From Nitrososphaerota archaeon (GTDB lineage Archaea; Thermoproteota; Nitrososphaeria_A; Caldarchaeales; Calditenuaceae), in contig WUQR01000139.1 of assembly GCA_009889515.1 (NCBI GenBank), positions 992,001-1,056,000 of the forward strand: a DNA stretch of 64,000 bases, in the 5' to 3' direction. Shown here in pieces: positions 50,554-59,335 of the stretch. Both the position numbers and the translations under genes were made by a program. The first letter of the stretch is position 1; the number at the start of each line of letters is the position of its first letter. The notes beneath the pieces were generated by a model. That model did not search any database and was not told the DNA's origin. It saw only the letters and a list, made by a program, of their open reading frames with translations.

Positions 50554-51623
50554 TCTCCCCAGACCAGGTCATTAGATTCGTTCTAGACCTTGCACCGTGG
50601 ATAGCCGCTTATCTCGTAATATCTCTCAGCCTCAACCTAGAGTATGGGTTTGGGGGGATTCCCAACTTCGGTAAAGTACTTTGCGTTTCAGGTGGGGCGT
50701 TTCTGGTCGGCGCGCTCCCTGGACAGCTTATAGCCGCGATATATAACTTGGGGGAGGGGCTGAACTATTTTGACAACCACGCGCAAATTATGCCGAGGAT
50801 AAATGACGTCCTCGCAAGAGACCCTCTTCTCTCAACCGCGCTTCTAATCTTCACATTGGTTGCCGCCATGCTGGTTGGCGCTGGCCTCGGACTGATTTCG
50901 AGCTTCCCCTCCGTGCGGCTGAGGGAAGAGTATCTGGCAATGACTCTCCTAGCGATGGGCGAGATTCTCATACTCATAGGTGACAATTATAAGAATCTCA
51001 TCGGTGGGACCTTGGGTGTCTTTGTCCCCAGCTTCCTTGGATGGATACCTGTCCCAACTAGGAGCTATGTCCTGACAGCCTTGCTTGTTGGTCTCGCTGT
51101 GATGGTCTTCATATTTGTCGAGCTGTTGACGAAGTCTCCGTATGGTAGACTCCTCAAGTCGATAAGGGATGATGAGGTGCTAGCTCAGGCCCTAGGGCGC
51201 GACGTTGTCAGCGTCAAGAGGAAGACAATCATTCTTGCAGGCGCGCTTGCGGGCCTAGCAGGCGCCATGCTTGCGCTGACCACGGGTGCTGTGAACGCCA
51301 AGAATTACAACAGGGCTAACCACACCTTCATACCGTGGGTGATGGTGCTGGTCGGCGGCGCCGCGAATAACTGGGGGACTGCGCTAGGCGTCATGGTGTT
51401 TATGATTTCTTCACGTCTGATAGATGTCTTCAAGAGGGAGCTGCAGCTTTATCTCCCCTTTGACGTGGTCTGGCTGACACCTCTCCTACTCAGCACGACA
51501 CTCCTCATAGTTATGTTCTTCAGGCCAAGTGGGATAATACCTGAGGCGCGGACCCAGACGCTAAAGCCCAAAGAACTGGATGCTATTAAAACAGGCCAAA
51601 GAAGGCTCTCCGACCGCTCATAG
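50550..51623 (+). CDS. livM: Branched-chain-type ABC transporter permease LivM
   Basis: Second permease, about 357 residues, starting at the ATG that overlaps the livH stop. Hallmarks: IAAYLVISLSLNLEYGFGGIPNFGKVLCVSGGAF, SFPSVRLREEYLAMTLLAMGEIL, and SPYGRLLKSIRDDEVLAQALGRDVVSVKRKTIILAGALAGLAGAML, the LivM coupling segment. A cytoplasmic tail of about 25 residues ends the protein. With livH it forms the channel for the substrate-binding and ATPase subunits on the opposite strand. Confidence 0.92.
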   Translation: MISPDQVIRFVLDLAPWIAAYLVISLSLNLEYGFGGIPNFGKVLCVSGGAFLVGALPGQLIAAIYNLGEGLNYFDNHAQIMPRINDVLARDPLLSTALLIFTLVAAMLVGAGLGLISSFPSVRLREEYLAMTLLAMGEILILIGDNYKNLIGGTLGVFVPSFLGWIPVPTRSYVLTALLVGLAVMVFIFVELLTKSPYGRLLKSIRDDEVLAQALGRDVVSVKRKTIILAGALAGLAGAMLALTTGAVNAKNYNRANHTFIPWVMVLVGGAANNWGTALGVMVFMISSRLIDVFKRELQLYLPFDVVWLTPLLLSTTLLIVMFFRPSGIIPEARTQTLKPKELDAIKTGQRRLSDRS

Positions 51624-51686
51624 GGACTGGAGCCCTTGCCGAGAAGTCAACTTAATAACATGCCACCCCCCGGGTCGAAGTAGGAG

Positions 51687-51932
51687 TTGGGGAAGATACG
51701 GACTAGAAAGGTCAAGGTTCTCGCCGCCGAGATACTTGAGAATTATCCGGACAGAGTTAAGCCCGATTTCCAGCAAAACAAGCTCTTGGTTGAGGAGGTG
51801 CTGGAGGGGACTGTCTCTCAGAGGCTGGTAAACAAGGTAGCGGGCTATCTCACCACACTGGTGAAGAGGAGGCTCAAGGCGAGTGAAGCACAGGAGGAGG
51901 CGGCTGAGGCTGCAGGCGAGGTTAACGCTTAA
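51687..51932 (+). CDS. rps17e: 30S ribosomal protein eS17
   Basis: An 81-residue archaeal/eukaryotic small-subunit protein. The opening GKIRTRKVKVLAAEILENYPDRVKPDFQQNKLLVEEV is characteristic, followed by SQRLVNKVAGYLTTLVKRR and a short alanine/glutamate-rich tail. The start is TTG, closely preceded by GTAGGAG. It lies directly upstream of the IPP isomerase gene with a 45-base gap, so the two may be co-transcribed. Confidence 0.95.
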   Translation: MGKIRTRKVKVLAAEILENYPDRVKPDFQQNKLLVEEVLEGTVSQRLVNKVAGYLTTLVKRRLKASEAQEEAAEAAGEVNA

Positions 51933-51977
51933 TATTTAGCCACGGACCAATCCGTTAAGGAGGCTCCAGAAAACATA

Positions 51978-53057
51978 ATGGGGATTACAGATAGAAAGAG
52001 AGACCACATAAGAATAGTGCTTGAGAACGCGTCAGTACAGAGGGGAAGTAACTGGCTCGAGTATGTCCACATAATTCCAAGAGCCGTGCCAGACATTAAT
52101 GTCGACGAGATTGATGTCAAGGCCACTTTCCTTGGTAAGGAATTTTCAGCGCCAATATTGATTGAGGGGATGACAGGCGGAACCGATGAGGCTGCCCGCA
52201 TAAACGCGACCTTGGCGGAGGCTGCCGGGAGGGCGAGGGTCCCGATGGGTGTTGGGAGCCAGAGAGCTGGGATAGCCAGACCGGAACTTCGCTATACGTT
52301 TAGGGCTGCCCGTGAGGCTGGCCCAGACGTTTTCCTTATAGCGAATATCGGGGCCGCTCAGCTGGCACAACATGGGGTACAGCTTGCTTGGGAGGCCATT
52401 AAGATGATTGACGCAAACGCCATTGCAATACACGTTAACACTCTTCAGGAGATTATACAGCCTGAGGGTGACAGGAGGTTTAAGGGGTTTCTAGCCCAGA
52501 CTCGCCGGTTATGCGAAGAGATCGGAGTGCCCGTGATAATTAAGGAGGTGGGGTGTGGTATCTCCTTCGAGGATGCTGTTATCCTTCGCGAGCTTGGAGT
52601 CTCGGCGGTCGATGTGGCGGGTCGCGGTGGGACCAGCTGGGTGGAGATAGAGAGGATGAGAGCGGTTGAGGCGGGGAGGATTGACAGGGCACAATTGGCT
52701 GAGGTATTTCAGGACTGGGGAATACCGACAGCTGCCTCCGTGCTGGAGGTGGCACAAGTTAACGGCCTCGAGATTGTTGGCTCAGGGGGTATAAGAAACG
52801 GCCTCGAGATCGCCAAACTCCTACTTCTAGGTGCAAATATGGGAGGGATGGCCATGCCCTTCCTAAAAGCAGCTGTTCAGGGAGTCGAAGAGGTTGAGAA
52901 CTTAATTGAACGTCTAAAAGAGGAGCTTAAGGCCACCCTTGCCCTCTGCGGCGCCTCAAACATTGCCGAGTTCAAGAAGAGGGCAAGTTATGTCTTAACT
53001 GGTCCGCTGAAAGAGTGGCGGGACCAGCGAATCGCGGGAAGAGCAGCGAAGCGGTAG
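51978..53057 (+). CDS. fni: Type 2 isopentenyl-diphosphate isomerase
   Basis: FMN- and NADPH-dependent enzyme that interconverts IPP and DMAPP for isoprenoid lipid synthesis. The 359-residue barrel has the family's DRKRDHIRIVLENA opening, PILIEGMTGGTDEAARINATLAEAA, GSQRAGIARPE, the HVNTLQEIIQPEGDRRFKGF segment with the catalytic glutamine-glutamate region, and the FMN-phosphate loops DVAGRGGTSW and VGSGGIRNGLE. It completes, with HMG-CoA synthase and thiolase at 13.7-15.9 kb, a scattered isoprenoid set in this window. Confidence 0.95.
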   Translation: MGITDRKRDHIRIVLENASVQRGSNWLEYVHIIPRAVPDINVDEIDVKATFLGKEFSAPILIEGMTGGTDEAARINATLAEAAGRARVPMGVGSQRAGIARPELRYTFRAAREAGPDVFLIANIGAAQLAQHGVQLAWEAIKMIDANAIAIHVNTLQEIIQPEGDRRFKGFLAQTRRLCEEIGVPVIIKEVGCGISFEDAVILRELGVSAVDVAGRGGTSWVEIERMRAVEAGRIDRAQLAEVFQDWGIPTAASVLEVAQVNGLEIVGSGGIRNGLEIAKLLLLGANMGGMAMPFLKAAVQGVEEVENLIERLKEELKATLALCGASNIAEFKKRASYVLTGPLKEWRDQRIAGRAAKR

Positions 53058-53066
53058 GAGCACCAC

Positions 53067-53906
53067 TCACATAAAGAGCGGCAACCTGAGATAATAAACG
53101 ATATAGAGAACGATTGCCACAGCAATGTATGACGCCCACGCCTTGAAAGAGGTCGTAATTATTTTCAAGCCATCAAGGGGGCCTAACGGAATAAGGTTTA
53201 TCAGACCCATCAACACATTCAGCTGCCCAATCACTAGAAGAGCTGTAGAGAGACCGATGTCAAACAACCCGAGGAGCGCATATGTTATGTAGATGAAGGG
53301 AAGGAGGGCAGCAGCAATAACCAGATTAACTATCGGGCCTGCAGCGGCTATCTTTGCAACCCCGCGTTGAGTGGCGTAGCCGAAGATCACGACAGCCCCC
53401 GGCGCTATGAATTTGAATGGTAGGAATATTGATATGAGGCTTATAATCGAGCCGAATAAGTTAAGCCTAAACCTTGCCCAGTGCCCCTGCCTCACCGCCT
53501 CGACCTTATGAGCAAGCTCGTGGGCTATGAAAGAGGCCACCACAGCCGCAACCACTCCAGCCGAGAGAGTAATACCCCACAACGCGGCTAGGGGGTAGAT
53601 CATAGAAAAAGCTACACCGGCTACAATGCAGGAGCCTGCGAGAAGGTGTAGAACTTCGGAGCCTTTCTCCATAGCTGTGAGCTTGGAGAAGAGCATCTCG
53701 GTCTTCACCGCAAGCATGGTGGCTGATCGCGGGGAGCCCCCTTGGGGCTTGGCCTCCCTCTTTTCAATCTCAATCAGGTTCCGTGCAAGGTACAAAGAGC
53801 GGCACTCATGGACCTCGGGTAGCCTGTGCTTAGAGCAGAAATAGTCTCCACAGTAGGCACACTTGAAAGGAAGTACCTCCTCAGCGCCGCACTTGCTGCA
53901 ACGCAT
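53067..53906 (-). CDS. Site-2 protease-like M50 metallopeptidase with N-terminal AN1 zinc finger
   Basis: A 279-residue intramembrane protease. The first 40 residues form an AN1-type zinc finger (CSKCG, CAYCGDYFCSKHRLPEVHEC). After a linker come about six membrane helices with the zinc-binding FIAHELAHKVEA near residue 128 and the second catalytic motif NLIPLGPLDGLKI near residue 240, where the aspartate is the third ligand. It should cleave transmembrane segments, releasing membrane-held factors, with the cytoplasmic finger acting in recruitment. It ends 10 bases from the convergent IPP isomerase gene. Confidence 0.87.
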   Translation of the reverse strand: MRCSKCGAEEVLPFKCAYCGDYFCSKHRLPEVHECRSLYLARNLIEIEKREAKPQGGSPRSATMLAVKTEMLFSKLTAMEKGSEVLHLLAGSCIVAGVAFSMIYPLAALWGITLSAGVVAAVVASFIAHELAHKVEAVRQGHWARFRLNLFGSIISLISIFLPFKFIAPGAVVIFGYATQRGVAKIAAAGPIVNLVIAAALLPFIYITYALLGLFDIGLSTALLVIGQLNVLMGLINLIPLGPLDGLKIITTSFKAWASYIAVAIVLYIVYYLRLPLFM

Positions 53907-54088
53907 ACTATACCCTAAACCTTAACCTAACCTCTATCACTGACCCTTAAACTTTCCCCCACGACAGGGCGGCGACCCCCCTCCTCCAGCAAAGGAGCCA
54001 ATCCCTAAAGATTTTCTCTGTCAATCACCAGCAAACAATCGCCGAAGATATATTTATGAGCATCGTGAGAAGACTTAAAGGAGGAGCT

Positions 54089-55228
54089 GTGGTAACACTC
54101 GCACCCACTTCAGGAGACAACGTTTCGGTCCTATTCCAACTACTATGGTTCTTATTCCTCCTAACCTTCTTCTTCATCTACCCCTACTTCGGGCAGAAGA
54201 CACAGCTGGCATTCATCCTGAGATATATTGAGAAGAGGCTGGCAGTTCTTAAACAGATCAGAGACGAGGTGAAAGAGAGGACAATAAGCACACTCAAGCT
54301 ATATGTTGACGACAATAAGGACTCGGCTGCAATTGAAAAAGAGCTGGAAAACTTGTTAGAATTCTTCTATATTCCACCGGAGTCTATGGATCCGTCCGGC
54401 ATAGTGTATAAGCTAGAGCACATCCTCGAGATCGGTGATTCTCGTTTCGAGGAGACTGTTTCTAGGATGGCGCCGAAGGCCGATATTCACCGTGTCAAGA
54501 GCCTCTCAAACCTAGTAGAGGTGGCTAGGGCTCTCAACATCATCTACAGGGTTGTCCGGCACTATTATCTGCTGGGTAAAAGGATGGCTAACTACTTCTT
54601 GGCTGTACAGATACAGATACAGCTCCCAATGATAATGGAGCTGGCAGAGTCGTATAGGCAGGCATCATACGCCTTCCTCAAAGGCCTACCGATAGGAGAC
54701 GGGATAGGTGTGCTATCGGCCGCGAAGTTTGTGCGGGAGAGTAAGAAGATATCTGACATGGAGATAGCTAAGGATACTTGGCTCGAGGTAGTCGAGTTTG
54801 AGGGTAGGAAGGTGTATGTTGTGAGGCCTATCGGGCCGGGTGGGACAGTTGGGAGGCCGGGCGAGGCTGTGAAGAAGCTGATCTACGAGATGGACACCAA
54901 GCCAGACTTGATAATTACTATTGATGCGGCATTGAAGCTGGAGGGCGAAGAGACTGGGAAGATAGCCGAGGGAGTTGGCGTAGCCATAGGCGGGCCGGGT
55001 ATCGACAAATTCAAGATCGAGACCATTGCAAAGGAGAAGAACGTCCCCCTCTACGCCATCGTGATATACCAGTCGATACTGGAGGCGATAACGCCCATGA
55101 GGGAGAGTATTGTAAAATCCGCAGACTCTGTCGTGAATCGTGTGAAGGAGTTGATCCGCGATAAAGTCCCCTCTAATGGGACTGCAATTGTAGCCGGTAT
55201 AGGAAACACTATCGGCGTTGGGATCTAG
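54089..55228 (+). CDS. DUF1512 archaeal conserved membrane protein
   Basis: A protein of about 379 residues with a single N-terminal helix (SVLFQLLWFLFLLTFFFIYPYF) and a long cytoplasmic domain. It matches the archaeal DUF1512 family by RYIEKRLAVLKQIRDEVKERTISTL at the start and by the glycine-rich core RPIGPGGTVGRPGEAVKKLI and EGVGVAIGGPGIDKFKIE. The GTG at 54089 follows an AAAGGAGG Shine-Dalgarno sequence and a GATATATTTA element about 40 bases upstream. An ATG at 54056 overlaps that TATA element and is less likely. The function is unknown. A small zinc-ribbon gene follows 11 bases later. Confidence 0.8.
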   Translation: MVTLAPTSGDNVSVLFQLLWFLFLLTFFFIYPYFGQKTQLAFILRYIEKRLAVLKQIRDEVKERTISTLKLYVDDNKDSAAIEKELENLLEFFYIPPESMDPSGIVYKLEHILEIGDSRFEETVSRMAPKADIHRVKSLSNLVEVARALNIIYRVVRHYYLLGKRMANYFLAVQIQIQLPMIMELAESYRQASYAFLKGLPIGDGIGVLSAAKFVRESKKISDMEIAKDTWLEVVEFEGRKVYVVRPIGPGGTVGRPGEAVKKLIYEMDTKPDLIITIDAALKLEGEETGKIAEGVGVAIGGPGIDKFKIETIAKEKNVPLYAIVIYQSILEAITPMRESIVKSADSVVNRVKELIRDKVPSNGTAIVAGIGNTIGVGI

Positions 55229-55239
55229 GTGAGTGCTGC

Positions 55240-55479
55240 ATGAGATTTAATATAAGCGGTGTAGGGCAGGAGGGGTCCATCACCAAGGCTAGGGCAGTGC
55301 CATTCAACCCCATCACCCAGCTGAAATGCGTGAGCTGCGGTTCGATACACACGAGGCCACACAAGGATGGCGACTATATATTCAAAAATGTCGAGGAGAA
55401 GTGCCCTAACTGTGGAGGGAATGCCCACATAATAACCGCCATCTATGTAGAGGAGCCGAAAAAACAGCGTCCCGGCTAA
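55240..55479 (+). CDS. Small zinc-ribbon protein, unrecognised
   Basis: A 79-residue protein with two cysteine pairs (CVSCG near residue 30 and CPNCGG near residue 56), forming one zinc ribbon, and with short basic flanks. I do not recognise a named family. It lies 11 bases after the DUF1512 gene on the same strand and is probably translated from the same transcript, which suggests a linked role. Confidence 0.65.
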   Translation: MRFNISGVGQEGSITKARAVPFNPITQLKCVSCGSIHTRPHKDGDYIFKNVEEKCPNCGGNAHIITAIYVEEPKKQRPG

Positions 55480-55520
55480 AACCCCTTTAATTGTATCTCG
55501 TGGCAGGATGCGACTAGTCC

Positions 55521-56786
55521 CTAGGCGGTCTCCCTCTTCGCGATTACTGCCTCCCGTGAGACGTGGGAGTGGGGCTCTATCCGGGCATTAGTGAGAACTG
55601 AGCCCTTCTCGATTACCGAGTTGTCTCCAACAACGCTTACGCCTAGAATCACGGTGGGCTCGATTCTCGAAGATAATATCTTCACGTGACGCGCAATTAT
55701 TGAATCCTGTATATAGGCACCCTCACCCACATAAACTCGGTCATGAAGCGCTGACCTCTCAATTGTTACACCATCCCCGATGAAACAATAGTTATCAATA
55801 TATGCGTCGCCAATGATTACGTCGTCACCAATCTGGCAATGCCTACCAATGAGGACATTGCCATCAATCTTGATTTTCCCCTCCTTCACCTTCCTGAGAA
55901 TCTCATCCCTCCTGCGCATCGACGCCAGGCTCTGACCGAGTATCCAGAGCTTGGAGCCCCCCGACTCGTATGTTGGCTCGCCGAAAAAAATGTTCATCAA
56001 GCCACTATTCATAATGCGCATCATCGACTCGAGATAGAGCTCGGGCGTTCCAACATCATACCACTCGCCCCTCATCTCGTAGGCATACACTCGATACCCT
56101 TTCTTGATGAGGTAGGGGATAAGATCTAATCCGAAGTCAAGGCGCCGAAGGGTGGCCTTCCTCGCCCTGACTTCAGGGTCTAAACAGATACGCCTAACGT
56201 CTGGTGAGAAGAGATAGACTCCCGTGCTGGCTAGGTTTGATGGCTCCTCGCCACGTGGGGGCTTCTCCACAAATCCATTAACCCTGCCCTTACCATCCAC
56301 CTCAACCACCCCGTAGGCAGATGGGTCTGCTACACGCTTAACACCAACTGTGACGAATGCCGAGTTCTCCTCATGAAAAGCCAATAAAGCCTTCAAATCT
56401 AGGTTGAAGATATTATCACCTTGTGCAACTAGGACAGGAGTGTTTATGTCATAATAGTCCAAGTTGATAAGAAAGCTGTCGGCGTTTCCAACATCATCTA
56501 TGTTTGGCTGATATTTTATAGAAATTCTCGGCGTGATTCCGTATTTTAGGGAGATTCCATGCCCCTCTTGGAAATAATCGAAGAGAGAGCGATAATTTAT
56601 ATACCCCTTCACACCGAAGATGAAGTTCCTAATCCCCTGCTGTGCTAGGTGGATAATTGTATACTCGATAAGTGGTCTCCCTAGAAACCTCACTAGGGCT
56701 TTAGACACCTCGAGGGTTAGGGGCTGAAGCCTCTTAGCTACTCCCCCTACGGGTATGAAGGCATAAAGGTCAGAGACTTGAGTCAA
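55521..56786 (-). CDS. NDP-sugar pyrophosphorylase with left-handed beta-helix domain
   Basis: A 421-residue nucleotidyltransferase. The N-terminal Rossmann-like domain has a variant of the usual signature (GGVAKRLQPLTLEVSKAL in place of GGxGTRLxPxT...PK) near residues 14-31, DVGNADSFLINL, VLVAQGDNIFNLD with the metal-binding aspartate (about 112), and GFVEKPPRGEEP. The C-terminal half is a hexapeptide repeat helix (DGNVLIGRHCQIGDDVIIGDAYI-type repeats, about 300-415). It makes an activated sugar (GDP-mannose, UDP- or dTDP-glucose) for glycosylation; the base is not determinable. Start TTG. Confidence 0.85.
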   Translation of the reverse strand: MTQVSDLYAFIPVGGVAKRLQPLTLEVSKALVRFLGRPLIEYTIIHLAQQGIRNFIFGVKGYINYRSLFDYFQEGHGISLKYGITPRISIKYQPNIDDVGNADSFLINLDYYDINTPVLVAQGDNIFNLDLKALLAFHEENSAFVTVGVKRVADPSAYGVVEVDGKGRVNGFVEKPPRGEEPSNLASTGVYLFSPDVRRICLDPEVRARKATLRRLDFGLDLIPYLIKKGYRVYAYEMRGEWYDVGTPELYLESMMRIMNSGLMNIFFGEPTYESGGSKLWILGQSLASMRRRDEILRKVKEGKIKIDGNVLIGRHCQIGDDVIIGDAYIDNYCFIGDGVTIERSALHDRVYVGEGAYIQDSIIARHVKILSSRIEPTVILGVSVVGDNSVIEKGSVLTNARIEPHSHVSREAVIAKRETA

Positions 56787-56884
56787 CCCAACATATTATT
56801 TCACTCTAAGCTTGATAAGTATTTCCTCCCTCACGACTAAAAACCATATATCATGCCGACGATAAACTGTATGTCGCTGCGGAA

Positions 56885-57259
56885 GTGAGAAGACCTAGTC
56901 CACGAGAGTTAAGAAGGATGCAGGAGAGAATGCTTAGCAGTCTGGGGGTTTCAATGGAGGAGCTGGGACTTGCAAAAGAAGTCACAATAGAGCTTCAAGA
57001 CAGGACAATCAAAATTAGTGGACCCGCTGTCGTGGCCATTAACTCTCAGGCCGGTAGAATATACCAGATCGTGGGTGGGGAAGAGTTTGAGCCTCAAAAA
57101 GAAGAGCTGGGAAAGCCCGCATACGAGCCGAGCCCAGAGGATATAGCACTAGTCGCAGCCCAAGCAGGCGTTGAGCCAGATGAGGCTAGGAGAGCCCTCA
57201 TAGAGTCTGGAGGAGACCTAGCTCGCGCTATAATGAGCCTTAGGACGCAGAAGACCTGA
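56885..57259 (+). CDS. nac: Nascent polypeptide-associated complex protein (archaeal NAC)
   Basis: Ribosome-bound chaperone that shields emerging chains; archaeal NAC is a homodimer. The 124 residues contain the basic, ribosome-binding start (RRPSPRELRRMQERMLSSLG), the NAC barrel with VTIELQDRTIKISGPAVVAINSQAGRIYQIVG, and a C-terminal UBA domain (PEDIALVAAQAGVEPDEARRALIESGGDLARAIMSL). The start is GTG, about 28 bases after a CATATATC element. It is convergent with the large HTH protein gene. Confidence 0.94.
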   Translation: MRRPSPRELRRMQERMLSSLGVSMEELGLAKEVTIELQDRTIKISGPAVVAINSQAGRIYQIVGGEEFEPQKEELGKPAYEPSPEDIALVAAQAGVEPDEARRALIESGGDLARAIMSLRTQKT

Positions 57260-57265
57260 ACCTGC

Positions 57266-58999
57266 CTAAGACTGAGTTCTCAGCAGTATGGGGAGCGACT
57301 GTAATAGATCCATTATAGGCTCTCTCCCATGTAGCTCCGCGAGCCTTTCCACCACCACATCCTCCAACACCATCCCACCTAATAGCTGAACAAGATCTTG
57401 CAGACGATCTAGATTCAGTGCTAAAAATATTTCTGAGAGATCGTTGCAGTAACGGTTTAACGGCTCTCTTATTTCCGCGGTAGGGGAGAGACCGTTAGTC
57501 GCAAGAACCTTATCGATTGAGTAGAGCCTATCTGATAACTGCTGTGGCCAGCTCGAGGCTATCACGACTCTTCCCCGGAGAGATGAAACACTGTTGACAG
57601 CCCTTGCCAGACACCCCATGACGCTAGCTAACAAATGGTATACCTCCTCCATACTGTTTGACCGTGTTAACAACGACCTCATAGCCTCGACCAAGCCCAC
57701 AGGAGCCAGTAAATAGAGCAGCTGCATCCTCGGAGCATCCTTATGGAACTTGTAGAGATAATTGGTACACCGCTCCAAGTATCTGCCCAGCCTTTCAAGA
57801 ATCGGAGACACCCTTTGAAGCATTATAGACTCATCGAACACGTTATTATCTAACAGTCGCAAAAGGTTTAGACCGATGAAGGAGTGAACCCCAAAACCCC
57901 CCGAAACATAAGTCTTGATGACGTATTGTGTGAAGAGGGTCTTATCACCTCGATAGAGGGTGTAGACAATCGGGCTTGAATCCCGCACAGGCAATCCTAG
58001 ACTCACCTTGTCCGCCCACTCACATCTCTTTAAGACCTCACCAGCCCTATGACCATTCCACCATTTTTCGGAGTGTTGGGCTATAATTTGGGGAGCCCCC
58101 TCGATTAGAATGTAGATGTCCCCGGGAAAAGAGTAGGAAGAGATTGGATAATGCCTTAATTCTAAGTCGACACCCGGTTGTATAACAACGTCGTTGTACA
58201 CCAGCTCAAAAACTCTTGGGATAACACTCTCGTCATATTCGGCGAGTGAGATGCTGAAGATTTGTGTGGGGCCTCGGGATAAGGGATACAGGTCGAGTTC
58301 TCCCAGACAATAGTGTTGTTTAAGCTGTTTTGGGAAGAGTTTCTCAACAATCAGTGTCCTCATGACTGTGTCAAAGATGTAGTTGTTTAGCGGCTTCAGA
58401 CTTTTAACTTCAGTGGATCTGTGAAAAGCGTTGTGGAGCTCCCTGATCGTGGGGCCTGATGGCATGACGTTTGATATCTTCTCCAGCTCAATATTGCTGG
58501 AGAGTAGCTCTATTCTGATGAGATCTTCAACAAGCCATTTGGGGATCATAAGTGTCTGCAACTCCACTAACCTCTTCTCGACTAGGATTCCCACCCTGCG
58601 GGCTAGGTCTGCGGGGATTTGAACCGCCTCCACGAGTTGTTCGGCTATGATGTTTCTGTTGATTGGCTCCAGTGAGTAGTCCCAGCTAAGCATCACTAAC
58701 TCGCCCGACACAGACTTACGTTGAAGGCTATGCACTACCTCCACCACTCTCCTTCCGAGAGGCGTTAGTGAGTACACACGAGACTTGCTTGAATATTCAA
58801 TGAGACCTGCCCTCAGCATTGTCTTAAGATGGTATGTAAATTTTCCCACATCGCCCCGCTCGCTTAAACCGGCATATTTTATCAACTCGGAGAAGTTCAT
58901 CTGTGACGTGTTCAGGGCCTCGATGATTGAGAGTCTGATGGGTGAGGAAACCGCCCTCAAGATAGAGGCTATCTCGGACTTACTATCCTCACGCCTCAT
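57266..58999 (-). CDS. Winged-helix regulator fused to ATP-cone and degenerate NrdD-like region
   Basis: A 577-residue protein in three parts. Residues about 10-95 are an ArsR-type winged helix (AVSSPIRLSIIEAL, FTYHLKTMLRAGLIEYSSKSRVYSLTPLG). Residues about 112-165 resemble an ATP cone (NIIAEQLVEAVQIPADLARRVGILVEKRL). From about 190 the sequence recalls the N-terminal part of anaerobic ribonucleotide reductase NrdD, with QHYCLGELDLYPLSRGPTQIF in the place of the usual GDIHIHD segment. The protein ends without a glycyl-radical loop or zinc-binding CxxC, so it is not an active reductase. A nucleotide-sensing transcription factor is the best guess. Confidence 0.65.
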   Translation of the reverse strand: MRREDSKSEIASILRAVSSPIRLSIIEALNTSQMNFSELIKYAGLSERGDVGKFTYHLKTMLRAGLIEYSSKSRVYSLTPLGRRVVEVVHSLQRKSVSGELVMLSWDYSLEPINRNIIAEQLVEAVQIPADLARRVGILVEKRLVELQTLMIPKWLVEDLIRIELLSSNIELEKISNVMPSGPTIRELHNAFHRSTEVKSLKPLNNYIFDTVMRTLIVEKLFPKQLKQHYCLGELDLYPLSRGPTQIFSISLAEYDESVIPRVFELVYNDVVIQPGVDLELRHYPISSYSFPGDIYILIEGAPQIIAQHSEKWWNGHRAGEVLKRCEWADKVSLGLPVRDSSPIVYTLYRGDKTLFTQYVIKTYVSGGFGVHSFIGLNLLRLLDNNVFDESIMLQRVSPILERLGRYLERCTNYLYKFHKDAPRMQLLYLLAPVGLVEAMRSLLTRSNSMEEVYHLLASVMGCLARAVNSVSSLRGRVVIASSWPQQLSDRLYSIDKVLATNGLSPTAEIREPLNRYCNDLSEIFLALNLDRLQDLVQLLGGMVLEDVVVERLAELHGREPIMDLLQSLPILLRTQS

Positions 59000-59109
59000 A
59001 ACTTCCCACTGCAGAAGACAAGCCCGCCACTAAAGCTTTACTGAGCCTAAGAACGCGATACCTTAAATTACTCCCAGTAGAAAATTATAGCTGAGAGGGC
59101 TGCTGCGAC

Positions 59110-59183
59110 GGGCCCGTAGCTCAGCCAGGTGGAGCGGCCGGCTCATAACCGGTAGGTCGTGGGTTCGAATCCCACCGGGCCCA
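59110..59183 (+). tRNA. tRNA with CAT anticodon (elongator Met or Ile2)
   Basis: A 74-base cloverleaf. The acceptor arm is GGGCCCG paired with CGGGCCC plus discriminator A. The D arm is GCTC/GAGC, and the anticodon stem GCCGG/CCGGT carries the loop CTCATAA (CAT at 59144-59146). The T arm GTGGG/CCCAC has a TTCGAAT loop. CCA is not encoded and no intron is present. The anticodon stem lacks the three G-C pairs (GGG/CCC at 29-31/39-41) of initiators, so it is elongator Met or AUA-reading Ile2. An AAAATTATAG element about 25 bases upstream is the promoter. Confidence 0.95.
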
Positions 59184-59335
59184 ACTTCTACTCGGAGATA
59201 GTATGGATGGAGATGAAAATTTTTGTGTCGGTATCCGGTGTTAATGGATAGAGTTCAATTAACGAGTAGTTCCTGAGCTAATAAAATTTTGAATAGATTG
59301 CCGGGTGATTTTGGTCGCTTGTTTTTCAGGTTCGA

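Noticed and set aside
53907-54055. Gene or RNA in the gap before DUF1512
   Set aside because: A weak CTCC/GGAG hairpin and C-rich sequence only; no reading frame or RNA boxes beyond the promoter of the next gene.
59184-59335. Possible small RNA downstream of the tRNA
   Set aside because: AGATGA and CTGA words occur but without internal boxes or spacing; otherwise only AT-rich sequence is seen.
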